64,000 nucleotides of DNA from positions 194,801-258,800 of the forward strand of contig PDIP01000022.1 of the NCBI GenBank assembly GCA_002811645.1. The letters run 5' to 3'. Position numbers and translations under genes: made by a program. Position 1 is the stretch's first letter, and every line of letters starts with the position of its first letter. Below the pieces are notes generated by a model that saw nothing but the letters and a program-made list of their open reading frames with translations, was not told the DNA's origin and searched no databases. The stretch is from Corallochytrium limacisporum. Lineage: Eukaryota > Opisthokonta. Positions 8,607 through 17,900 of the stretch are shown piece by piece.

Positions 8607-10044
8607 GTTTACTTACTAACTATATATCCCACAAACGACTTTTCGTTTCCTAGTCCATTATGTTTTGAACATGACTTTGCGATCGCATTCTTATTTCAAA
8701 TTCCCGGTATTTGGACACATTCACAGAACACTATGTGTCAGTACAAACAATTTGCTCTCGACAAAGTAGATTATTTGGGAATTATTCTCGTTGCCTGAAG
8801 TAGGTCCGTATGCAGGGTGCACGGAAGATGTCTTATGTCATTAGCAAAAATATACATAAAGTAAAGAACGTCCACCATTGGTACAATGCGACCGCCAAAT
8901 AATCTACGCATATCTGCGTGAAGGCCACCGGAGAAAGACTGTGCCTCCACATATTTTCCAAATGCCCTTTCCGTTTGTGTGCGAAAGTTGCTGGTGAATG
9001 GATACTTTTCATGAAGCTCGCCCGCTGCCGCTGCTTTGGTAAATTTGGAGAAACTGGAATGAGCCCGACCGTCCCAAGCCTACTTTACTTGAACGCCTGA
9101 TCAGCTAGCCATTCTGGCAATGGACGGCTCAATTTTCGGCTGCTTGACGTTGACTGGCCCTTTCCATTGTTTTCGCTTTTGGGTAAGATTCATTCCTCCT
9201 GCGCTCTCCTCTCCCCCTTTCTCCCCTTTCCTTCCCAACCCCCCCCCCTCCCTTGCCCATTGTCCGGTGCGGTGCGTCTTCATTTTCGCGGTTGCTGTGG
9301 GGTTTTCATTCTCGTACATTCAGTACCAACATGACCCGGCCAGTCTGTTTTGGCGCGTAACGGTCAGTTGCCACCACCACCAGAATCGCTAGTAGTGTAC
9401 ATACAGTACCACGCATTACACAGCATCAACCGAACAACCATCTGCAGCCAATAAGCAAAGACGAAGAATAATATCAGTACATTATCTATGGAATTTGTCT
9501 TTCTCCGGGACCGCTGTTTGCCCTCGTCGGAGGCGTGCTGTGGACAGCGGCGACGGCGAAGCCAAATTCACTAACGAGAAAAGAAAGGGGTTCAGCTTAT
9601 TCAACCGCTCAAAGGAAATGTGCTGGGATGAGGGCGGTTTCACTAACCAGCTCTATTCAGCGCAAGAACAAAGCACAACAACGCGCAGAGCTCCGGTACA
9701 TTCACTTCCGCCGAGGCGAGACAATACTTTCGAAGCTTCGCGGCGAAGGGGCTCCGGAGAGTCAGACCAGCAGCCACCTTCCAGACGTTGGGGGGCCATT
9801 CGGACGCTGGGGTTGGCCATGGAACAAATCGTAGGCAGTCTGTGGTCTGACGTGAGTAGTCGACCTTTTCTTTGAAATGTATTTCAAACAAAGAAGATAA
9901 TGCTAGGTCATAAAATCATACACTATTGGTACGTTATAAAAGAGAATTCTCTAGGGATCTATTTTTTCCCGGTGACCATTGCTCAAAGACTTCATTGCCA
10001 AGAGGGAGCGACAGCATACGGAACTAGAGAATATAGTTTAGAAC
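8607..10044. promoter_or_regulatory. divergent intergenic region, STRN / PSMC2
   Basis: No credible gene was found in these 1.4 kb; short frames here have no recognisable content. Visible signals are a pyrimidine-rich strand with a C10 tract (9239-9248), an E2F-like TTTTGGCGCG at ~9347, and TTGCCACC at 9368-9375, whose complement matches 8 of 9 bases of the yeast proteasome element GGTGGCAAA. There is also a GTGAGT donor-like site near 9852 and an 18-bp palindrome at 9871-9888. Any regulatory role is inferred. Confidence 0.35.
9871..9888. repeat. perfect inverted repeat upstream of PSMC2
   Basis: TTTGAAAT, two spacer bases, then ATTTCAAA: eight-base arms with perfect complementarity, about 156 bp before the Rpt1 ATG. 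It has the size of a dimeric-factor binding site, but AT-rich palindromes also arise by chance. Confidence 0.35.
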
Positions 10045-11358
10045 ATGGGCAAAGATTATCTAGGATCCGATCAGAGGCGGGTACGCCCTGATGAAGACAA
10101 GGAAGAGGCACCCATCCAGGCTTTGGATGAAGGTGACATTGAAATTTTGAAGACGTACGGACAGGGACCGTATGCAAATGAAATCAAGTCACTAGAAAAG
10201 GAGACACAAGAAGTGCTGAAGAAAGTCAACGAAATGACTGGTGTGAAGGAGTCTGATACCGGTCTTAGTCACCCTGCCATGTGGGACTTAGCAGCAGATA
10301 AGCAGATGATGCAGGAGGAGCAGCCTCTCCAGGTCTCTCGTTGCACAAAGATTATTCAGGAAGGCAACAACGAAGAAGAGTCAAAGTATGTCATTAATGT
10401 GAAGCAGATCGCAAAGTTTGTAGTCGGACTAGGTGAGAAGGTCGCACCTACTGATATTGAAGAGGGTATGCGAGTTGGCGTCGATCGCCACAAATATCAG
10501 ATTCAGATTCCATTGCCTCCAAAGATCGACCCAACGGTCACTATGATGCAAGTCGAAGAGAAGCCCGATGTTACTTATAATGACGTGGGAGGTTGCAAGG
10601 AGCAAATTGAGAAGCTCCGCGAGGTTCTGGAAATTCCCTTGTTGCACCCGGAGCGCTTCGTCAACTTGGGTATTGAACCTCCGAAGGGTGTTCTGCTCTA
10701 CGGTCCCCCAGGCACAGGTAAGACCCTGAGTGCGCGTGCTGTAGCCAACAGAACCGATGCTTGCTTCATTCGTGTCATTGGTTCGGAACTGGTGCAGAAA
10801 TACGTCGGTGAGGGAGCTCGTATGGTGCGTGAATTGTTCGAGATGGCCCGCAGTAAGAAGGCCTGCCTTATCTTCTTCGATGAAATTGATGCCGTCGGCG
10901 GTGCGCGTGTGGATGACGGTGCAGGGGGTGACAATGAAGTCCAAAGAACAATGTTGGAGTTGATCAACCAACTGGATGGTTTCGATGCTCGTGGTAACAT
11001 TAAGGTTTTGATGGCTACAAATCGCCCTGACACTTTGGACCCTGCTCTCTTGCGTCCTGGTCGTCTGGATCGTAAGGTCGAGTTCGGCCTGCCTGAGAAT
11101 GATGGAAGAGCTCATATCTTCAAGATTCATGCCCGCTCTATGAACTGCGAGCGCAATATTCGGTTTGACCTCTTGGCGCGTCTGTGCCCCAACACCACTG
11201 GCGCTGAGATCCGTTCTGTCTGTACCGAGGCGGGTATGTTTGCTGTCCGTGCACGCCGAAAGGTTGCTACTGAGAAGGACTTCCTGGATGCCATCAACAA
11301 GGTCATCAAATCATACGCCAAGTTCAGTGCCACTCCGAAGTACATGGTGTACAACTAG
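10045..11358 (+). CDS. PSMC2: 26S proteasome regulatory ATPase Rpt1 (PSMC2)
   Basis: One of six AAA ATPases in the proteasome base; it unfolds substrates and helps open the 20S gate. The N-terminus begins [12 protein letters not shown] and contains [15 protein letters not shown], close to animal Rpt1. A coiled coil, an OB-like region and the AAA domain follow. Walker A is GPPGTGKT (residue ~219), Walker B is [12 protein letters not shown], and the arginine finger region is RPGRLDRK. The second region of homology reads [16 protein letters not shown]. The C-terminus is YMVYN, so like other Rpt1 proteins it lacks a clear HbYX tail. The length is 437 residues with a single exon, and the sequence is strongly conserved with all catalytic residues intact. 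A 5'-UTR intron is possible upstream but not demonstrated. Confidence 0.98.
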   Translation: MGKDYLGSDQRRVRPDEDKEEAPIQALDEGDIEILKTYGQGPYANEIKSLEKETQEVLKKVNEMTGVKESDTGLSHPAMWDLAADKQMMQEEQPLQVSRCTKIIQEGNNEEESKYVINVKQIAKFVVGLGEKVAPTDIEEGMRVGVDRHKYQIQIPLPPKIDPTVTMMQVEEKPDVTYNDVGGCKEQIEKLREVLEIPLLHPERFVNLGIEPPKGVLLYGPPGTGKTLSARAVANRTDACFIRVIGSELVQKYVGEGARMVRELFEMARSKKACLIFFDEIDAVGGARVDDGAGGDNEVQRTMLELINQLDGFDARGNIKVLMATNRPDTLDPALLRPGRLDRKVEFGLPENDGRAHIFKIHARSMNCERNIRFDLLARLCPNTTGAEIRSVCTEAGMFAVRARRKVATEKDFLDAINKVIKSYAKFSATPKYMVYN

Positions 11359-12763
11359 AAGTGACACCGTGCAAAAGAACAAACCATGAATCAAATCATA
11401 GCGAGCCATTCTCAGAGATACATCTATGTGTAGAACACTTTGAGTCTTTTCTGTTGTTGTTTTAAGATTATCAGACCCCATGTGACGTATTTAGCTGACG
11501 TTGTCCCGTAGGACTACGTGGAAACACTTACCATTATGTGATGCATACCTGGCCATCGCACATGGATGTACTACGTGTTTTAGCCCGGTTGTAGCCAATC
11601 GAAGCCCGTGCCGGGCCCTACCCGGCTGTTGGGGGGGGGGGAGATCCCCTGCGTGGGGCGCGGGAAGTTGACCCCCCACCTCGCGGGGGGGGCCGGGACC
11701 GAGGTAAAAGGGGCTCTGCTTCCCGGGGGGGGAGTACAGTTGGACGGGCCCTCGGACACCACCACCACCACCACGAAGCGACGATGTGTGTGCCCGCGAT
11801 CTGAGCCGGTTGATCCGAATTGGGAACGGTTTCCCTTTGGGTTTTAGACTCGGGTTGTCCGATAGCAGTTTTTGGTCACGGTTGTCCGTTGGCACCGGAC
11901 AACAGAGAACACACACACACTGAGCGGGGAACCCATGCGATGAAAGGCACCAGTGACCTTTTTCAATTCCTGGTCAACATTGTATACTGATTACTATGAA
12001 TAATTTCAGTGGAGGTCGTGGAATGGGAACGGAACTCACAAGAATTTTTGTTCAGTGGTCTATACTGACCGTCCATGGTTCATCAGCATTGCCACCGTCG
12101 AAAGTTTTTGTTCGTGCAGCCCGGAATCGGAGTCATCGTGTTCAAACTCGTTGGTCGCCTCCCTCGAGTTCAAATTTTCACAGCAAGATTGTCCGTCCGC
12201 GTTGCCGGTAACTGGTTGCTGGAAGTTTGAACAGCCCGCTGACGTGAAAAGGTCCAATTTTCTCCGCGAAGAGTTACTTCTAGGCAGCGCAAGAGTGGGG
12301 AAACTCCCAGAGGAAGGGACCGAGGGTGGGAAAAGGCCCCAAAGGCACTGGGCCCTCCCCAAAGGGCGCCAGGTTAGGTGAGTCTCCCGGGAGCCTGAAA
12401 GTGCTATGGGCAGGTATTTGGGGCCGTGTAGGCTATCGGCACATCGTTAGCATGCTTTCGTGTTGATCGTTCGTGTAGGGTACGGTGTAGGACGATAATG
12501 AGTCGATGAGCAATGGGAAATGGAAAACCTGAAGAAAACAAATGCAAATAAGAGCTTGTAGGCGGCGGCGACTGTACTAGCTGAGGACCTCGTCTGGAAC
12601 ACCACGTCCGGACGCAGGAAATATTGAAATCCGAAACCCGAACAAACACGGAGCCTAATGGTTGTTCCAGACCACAGTTGATCTTGGAATAGAACATTTT
12701 TGATAAGCGCCTGGAAACTTTGGATTTCTTTGGTACTGAGGGATTTGTACCACCGCACACACC
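11359..12763. other. intergenic region between PSMC2 and MIGA, GC-rich with homopolymer runs
   Basis: No gene was recognised in these 1.4 kb between two plus-strand genes. The 11,600-11,800 part is very GC-rich, with a G11 tract at 11,631-11,641 and further G8 runs. A (CAC/CCA)n stretch lies near 11,758 and a (CA) run near 11,910. A hairpin lies at 11,881-11,903. A donor-like GTGAGT at ~12,376 could begin a 5'-UTR intron of the next gene. Antisense and sense frames here look like by-products of the GC-rich composition. Confidence 0.35.
11881..11903. repeat. 8-bp stem hairpin with an extra direct copy of its arm
   Basis: GTTGTCCG, a seven-base loop, then CGGACAAC, a perfect inverted repeat. 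A third copy of GTTGTCCG lies at 11,854-11,861, so one sequence occurs three times in 50 bp. No T-run follows, so it is not a Pol III terminator. Function is unknown. Confidence 0.4.
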
Positions 12764-14248
12764 ATGGGAGACCTCTACGTAGCAGCTCTGGTCGCCTTTG
12801 GTGCTGCGTTCGGTGCCTTTGTGGGCATGTATACAGCTCATCAAATGAACCCACCCAACAATCCTCTGAATATTGAGCGCGCTCTCAGCATGATCCAAAG
12901 CCCAACAGGAGACGGGGTGAAGTCTGGAAGGGCTGCTCAAGATGCAGCTCTGAAGAACCTTGCCTTGCAGCACTTGCAAATGGCGCAACAAATCCTATTG
13001 GTTGTGAAGAGCAATCATCTGCTTGAAACTACAGCCTCTTTGGATGACACAAGTCGCCAGGGCAGAAGCACGGACGGGCAGGTGCCGCTCGCGGCAGCTC
13101 TGCGACGTGTGCGCACCGCCATCGATGTCTTGAAGGAGGACCTTCAGTCAACAGGAAAGAAAGACAACGTTGTAAGACTAGATAAGAGTGTGAAGGGTCA
13201 GACAAGGCTCAGTGCAGACGGTGTTGCTAGTTCAATCACTTCCCCAGATTCTTTCTACTCTGCAGCTTCCGACGAGGATGAACCGGCAATGGGGGACGGC
13301 TCGATGCCAGATCTTAACGGCCACCCCATGTCAACGGAGGTGCTTGGCGATCAGGAGGTGCCTGGTGCCTCTGTTGGTCCAGCCATGAAAGAATCAGAGC
13401 CCATTCACGTGGCGGGACTGGAAGCAAAACTTGCGACGGAGACGGAGATCATGGAGCTGACGGAAGTTGACATAAAATTGTGGCACCATGCGAGAATGGC
13501 AGAGGAGCAGCAACAGATCCGGGTGCGATTGGTCCGTCATGAAATGGTGCAAGTTGAAAGTGCGGAGATCTACCGCATAAAGGTCTTTTGCCAACGGAGG
13601 GCTTACACACACATGTTGAGCAATCCGGAAAGGAGTAAACGACTCGTTGACACACTTATGCGGGTGTGTAAGGACCTGCTGCTTGTTCTTGGGCAGTCGA
13701 CGGGAGCTTTTGAGCAGCGCATGAAGGAGTTGCTGCTCTTTTGTGCATATGACAAGCAGCGAAATTTCACGAACATGGTAAACGAACTGATGAAGAGCAA
13801 GCGAAACCTCAGTGAAATCACATTCTACGATGTTTGTATCGACTTTATCCTTCTCGATGCATTCCACGACCTCGCAAACCCACCGGATGCAGTCATGGCC
13901 GTGTTAGGGAACACGTGGATCCCAGTAAGTGTCAAAAAAGCAGGTGTCAGTCGAGCTATTTACAGTGTCATATCGGGAAAGTCATCCATGGTAAACGACA
14001 AGGCCGGCTTCATGAGTCATTTCTATCGACTTACCCTGACCTTGACTCCCCATCTCAGTGCTGCAGCGCTCTGCGGAGATGCCGCCACTGCTGGGCCAGT
14101 AAAGATGTTCATTGAAGAAATGACCCAATGTGTGCGGGATACATTCAACTCAGACGTTGTCGACTACTCTACCACAGAAACCTTGGCGGATACCATGTAC
14201 GAACGCATCCTACAATTGGAGAAGGTACATTTGCTCCACAATAGCTAG
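12764..14248 (+). CDS. MIGA: mitoguardin-like outer mitochondrial membrane protein
   Basis: Mitoguardins (MIGA1/2, FAM73) sit in the outer mitochondrial membrane, bind ER VAP proteins and carry lipids at contact sites. The N-terminus has a hydrophobic segment at residues ~5-25 (VAALVAFGAAFGAFVGMYTA), matching the family's N-terminal anchor. The C-terminal half carries the family domain: DVCIDFILLDAFHDLANPP, then GNTWIP, then GFMSHFYRLTLTLTPHL. At residues ~162-170 the sequence PDSFYSAASDEDE resembles a phospho-FFAT core, with Ser rather than Asp at position 4 and acidic flanks. The protein has 494 residues and an ACCATGG start context. It is convergent with the CENP-T-like gene (54 bp). The family call rests on the C-terminal block and is strong. 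Confidence 0.88.
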   Translation: MGDLYVAALVAFGAAFGAFVGMYTAHQMNPPNNPLNIERALSMIQSPTGDGVKSGRAAQDAALKNLALQHLQMAQQILLVVKSNHLLETTASLDDTSRQGRSTDGQVPLAAALRRVRTAIDVLKEDLQSTGKKDNVVRLDKSVKGQTRLSADGVASSITSPDSFYSAASDEDEPAMGDGSMPDLNGHPMSTEVLGDQEVPGASVGPAMKESEPIHVAGLEAKLATETEIMELTEVDIKLWHHARMAEEQQQIRVRLVRHEMVQVESAEIYRIKVFCQRRAYTHMLSNPERSKRLVDTLMRVCKDLLLVLGQSTGAFEQRMKELLLFCAYDKQRNFTNMVNELMKSKRNLSEITFYDVCIDFILLDAFHDLANPPDAVMAVLGNTWIPVSVKKAGVSRAIYSVISGKSSMVNDKAGFMSHFYRLTLTLTPHLSAAALCGDAATAGPVKMFIEEMTQCVRDTFNSDVVDYSTTETLADTMYERILQLEKVHLLHNS

Positions 14249-14302
14249 CATACATCCCATCAATTCCATTTAACTTTTCCAGTTTTAAGTTGTTTTGATC
14301 CA

Positions 14303-14602
14303 TCATTGCAATTTTTCCAAACTTTCTCCCGGAAGGTGTCTTTGTGCCAGTTCGAAGACTTTGAAGTCTGTAGTAATTCTTTGGTGTCGCTTGATTAGAA
14401 GTATTGCATCGGAAGCATCAACTATTCGTCTCGATGCATGATCTGCAAAAGTCACAAGATCTGTTGCAATCTGACTAATATATAGAGAGATTCCGTTCTT
14501 TAAAATATCAATTTCTTCCTTCTTTAATTTCTTTGGCTGTAAGGCTCGCTTAACATAGTTTTCGCCGGACTTTTCCACAGCGGAACCTGAGGCACCACTC
14601 AT
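14303..14602 (-). CDS. short CENP-T-like histone-fold protein
   Basis: A 99-residue protein from ATG 14602; the frame can be extended only to a GTG at 14665. After ~30 residues it is a histone fold. The stretch DLVTFADHASRRIVDASDAI, then LLIKRHQRITTDFKVFELAQRHLP, follows the CENP-T C-terminal pattern DLxxFAxHAxRxxVxxxDxxLLxxRxxxxTDxxxxxxLxxRHLP. CENP-T pairs with CENP-W in the CENP-T-W-S-X complex at kinetochores, and its long N-terminal arm recruits Ndc80. That arm is absent here, and so is the usual terminal segment after RHLP. Only 304 bp lie between this ATG and the PRPF8 stop upstream, leaving no room for a long 5' exon unless it overlaps PRPF8. Alternatives are another histone-fold family such as CENP-S/MHF1 or a TAF. 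Confidence 0.68.
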   Translation of the reverse strand: MSGASGSAVEKSGENYVKRALQPKKLKKEEIDILKNGISLYISQIATDLVTFADHASRRIVDASDAILLIKRHQRITTDFKVFELAQRHLPGESLEKLQ

Positions 14603-14906
14603 GGCAACCTTGGCTTTGGCTTCGCTTCCTTTTTGTTCATCTACCCATCTACGCTCTATATGCACTGATCTGCGTAAGCGTTTTCATAGATCCTACCCTC
14701 ATGGCATCTCTTTTTTCATAGCTTTAGTTAATGAATATTCTCTATGAAGTGAATCACGTTGGCTATGCGCACTGACCGAACTACCCTGAGGGCCGAAATC
14801 TTGGCGGCCTCTGGCGCGAAAGAATTTCTTACGCTGGAGCCCTTCCCTCCCCCCTTTCTTCCCTGAAGTGAGGGGGTCCAGCATTAGCGGGCATGTCTTC
14901 TGACAG

Positions 14907-17900
14907 TTAGCCAAAAACGTCCTCCATATCCGGAACCAGCGCTTCGTTCAGGTCTTCATTGTCTTCCGGTTTAACCTTGTCATTCGGTCCCACATTCTCA
15001 TGTTCAGAGAGATCCGTTCCCACCCTTGCGCCGTGCCCTGACGAGGCAGTCCCCTTCTCAGCAAAGTTGAAAAAGTGAATCGGTCTGTGCAAGGGGTCGT
15101 AGAAGTCACGCGGATTGGTTAGGGCTAAACTGAAGGCCATACCCTTCGAGTGCTTGATGCCCATGAAATTGTAGTTCCAGATGCCCTGCTCAGGTGCCAT
15201 GAAGAATCCAAGAACCCGTTCGGACAGAAGTAGGGGAACTCTCTGACTATGCTGCGGTACGTAGCTCAGCTCGCTACCGGCCTTAGCCACAAGTTCGTCG
15301 TTCTCGCGACCCCAGGCCATGCCATCTGCGGTCACACTGTGACAGCTAAGGGACACTGAGCCCGACGTGAACGTAATATTCAATACAACTGCTGTTTCCA
15401 TCGCCCATCCATGGTCATCCAGCAGCATGGCGTGCGTCGTGACGTCTTGCACACTGAGGTACGGAATGTCATTTGACTGCGTGTGGATCCACCCTAGCGG
15501 TTCCAAGCCACTGAGGTACTCGTGATCCGGTGCCTGATGAGGTAGGATAATTGACTGGTAGGTTCCAATTTGAGGCACCATAACAATGCACTGAATCTCC
15601 TTCACGTAATCATTGTCGTTTGGTGTGGTACCGTAGAGGTATCCAGCAATCTGTGTGCGACTATCTGCAATGGTAACGAACGTATTCAATAAATTCCTTG
15701 GCAATACATACGTGTACCCGTCCTCAGCAACATCTTGCGATGCAACATAAATTTGATTGAGACGAGACCGTAAAGTTGCAGCGGCCAGTGCTCTCTGACG
15801 CCAATCCGCTTTGCTGGCAAAGGTTTGCTGCTCAAAATTTGAAGAAGTCGTGACCGTGATCCTTTCGCCAAACACATTTGTCGTTTGAGTTGTAAACGTG
15901 GTGACGTGCTTTGCATCTTGCTGCTCCTTTTGGGTCTTCTCCAATTCCGCCATCTGCTTGCGCTGCTCGGTTGGTGCCGATATTTTCATGCCCAAGATGA
16001 TGTCCCGAATCTCCGACTGAGTCAGAACTGATGGGTTTACATCATTTCGCTTACCAAAGTCCTCTAGGATCAAATCCTTCAAGTTCACTTCTACGTGCAT
16101 CCATTGCTCATCTGTGAGTGTGGGCCAGATATGATGCGGCTCTGTCAAAGTATCAATGTCTGGCCTTAGGATGATTTTAGTTCGCTCCATGTTGATGTGC
16201 AGGGCCCTTACGATCAACAAAAGACGACTGAAAGCAGTATAGCTACTTATAGACTTCAACCAGTCATCAAACAAATTGAATAGGGCCATCTTCGGCTCGG
16301 TGGCCTTGAGAATCAAATCAGCGAGCTTCTCCATCTTCATAATGGATTGGAAAGGTAGCTTAAGCTCACTGCCCTTAATCACAATGTTCGGAAAGTCCAG
16401 TAGGTGCACTTCCAGAGGATCAAGCATACCCCGACGGGTCACAATGACCTGCTTCGGTTGCTCCTCAACTGGTAGAGAGCGGATCAAGGCAGCAACTTCC
16501 TCTGCAGTCTTCCACTTCGCGAGTTGTGCTAGTCGCTTTTGTCCAGCCCAGACCGATGTATGGATAATCTTCAAAAAGAGCTGCCCAGTTCGCGGATTGA
16601 AGATGAAGATGGCACCATTTATCGGCGTGGTCTGTAAATTTCCATCCACAGTCTTGTGAACCGTGACACGATATACCTGTGAGTCGTCAATAAACCAAAT
16701 CGTTTGATTCGAAAACAATTCGCCATAGTTTTGAGAGTTCAAGAACGGTTCAGACGATTCAGATGCATACAGTTGTAGGGCCTTTCGGACTCGCTCCCGC
16801 ATGACGTGTAGCGCTGGGTTGCTCTTCACAATTTTGGTCATAGCACTTGTTATCAAAGGCTTCATGCCAGGTGTCCAATTGCCATACGCAGAGAAAGTAT
16901 TGTACGCAAGATCCACAGCAATAATAGTACCAGTGGGACTGGGGTACAGAGACTCTACATCACTCGTATAGTCCAGAAACTTGGCTCTTGCATAGCGCTC
17001 AATGTCGTGAGAATCAAAATCACCCCAGCGCAACTGCACGTCGATCCAGAATGTCTGAGTGGTTCCTTGATCCAAGGAATCCTTTCCTGTCAGGAGGGAC
17101 GGCTTTGAAAATGGCCACCGGTTCGCAGCGAAGAGTAAGATATCTGCACAAGAAGAATGCATTCGATAAGATTTTCGCGGATGGATCTGCTCCTTTTGCA
17201 CACTTTCAATCTCCAAGTCATCTAGTTGCTGATCGAAGACCTGACAGAGATCCATGACGATAGACTCATGAATCTTTTGCCAGAGATGTGCCCGGAATAT
17301 TTGAAGGAGACTGATCTTGAGGGTCGGAATCTTGCCGTGCATGAATATTCCGGTGAGATCAAGCTGCACCTGAAAGCCGACGTATACATTGGCACGATTG
17401 ATAGTCGGAGACCACCACAGCGTGAATCGTCTGTTCGGAATCTGTGTCAGACCTGTTCGTTGGGCATTTGTCAACTTCTTGTACTTCATGCTCTCTTCGA
17501 ATCCATTGGCCTTTTCCCAGAACAAACCTTCCCAAGTTTGGAAATATGTCGCTTTGAACAAAGAGTGCTCCAAGATATTCTCGACGCCTCCAAGAGCTTG
17601 GATCATGTCAGTGCGATAGTTTGAAAGGTTCCAAAGCTTTCCATCATGTCGTTGGTGAGTCCAATACATTGCGGAGTTCCTTGGGATATTATACTTACGC
17701 AATGATCCCCGTAGGCGCCAGCCCTTGTCGTATGCTAGGGTTTGGCGATCCTTTTGAAATAGTGTGTTAATGCGAGGAATACCGCGATCCCAGGAGTCTT
17801 CCAAGTCTTCCAACGTAAGTCGACGATGTTGCTCAAGTGCTTGCTTCCGCTTGAGGGCGTAGTCTGCCCATGTCCTTTGTGAATCAAGAAATTCAGCTTC

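Noticed and set aside
9495..9875. 126-codon frame upstream of PSMC2
   Set aside because: No domain, and it overlaps another frame of similar length; lies in promoter DNA.
10429..11130. 233-codon frame antisense to PSMC2
   Set aside because: Shadow of a highly conserved coding sequence.
11491..11916. 141-codon antisense frame downstream of PSMC2
   Set aside because: Dominated by Pro/Gly from GC-rich homopolymers.
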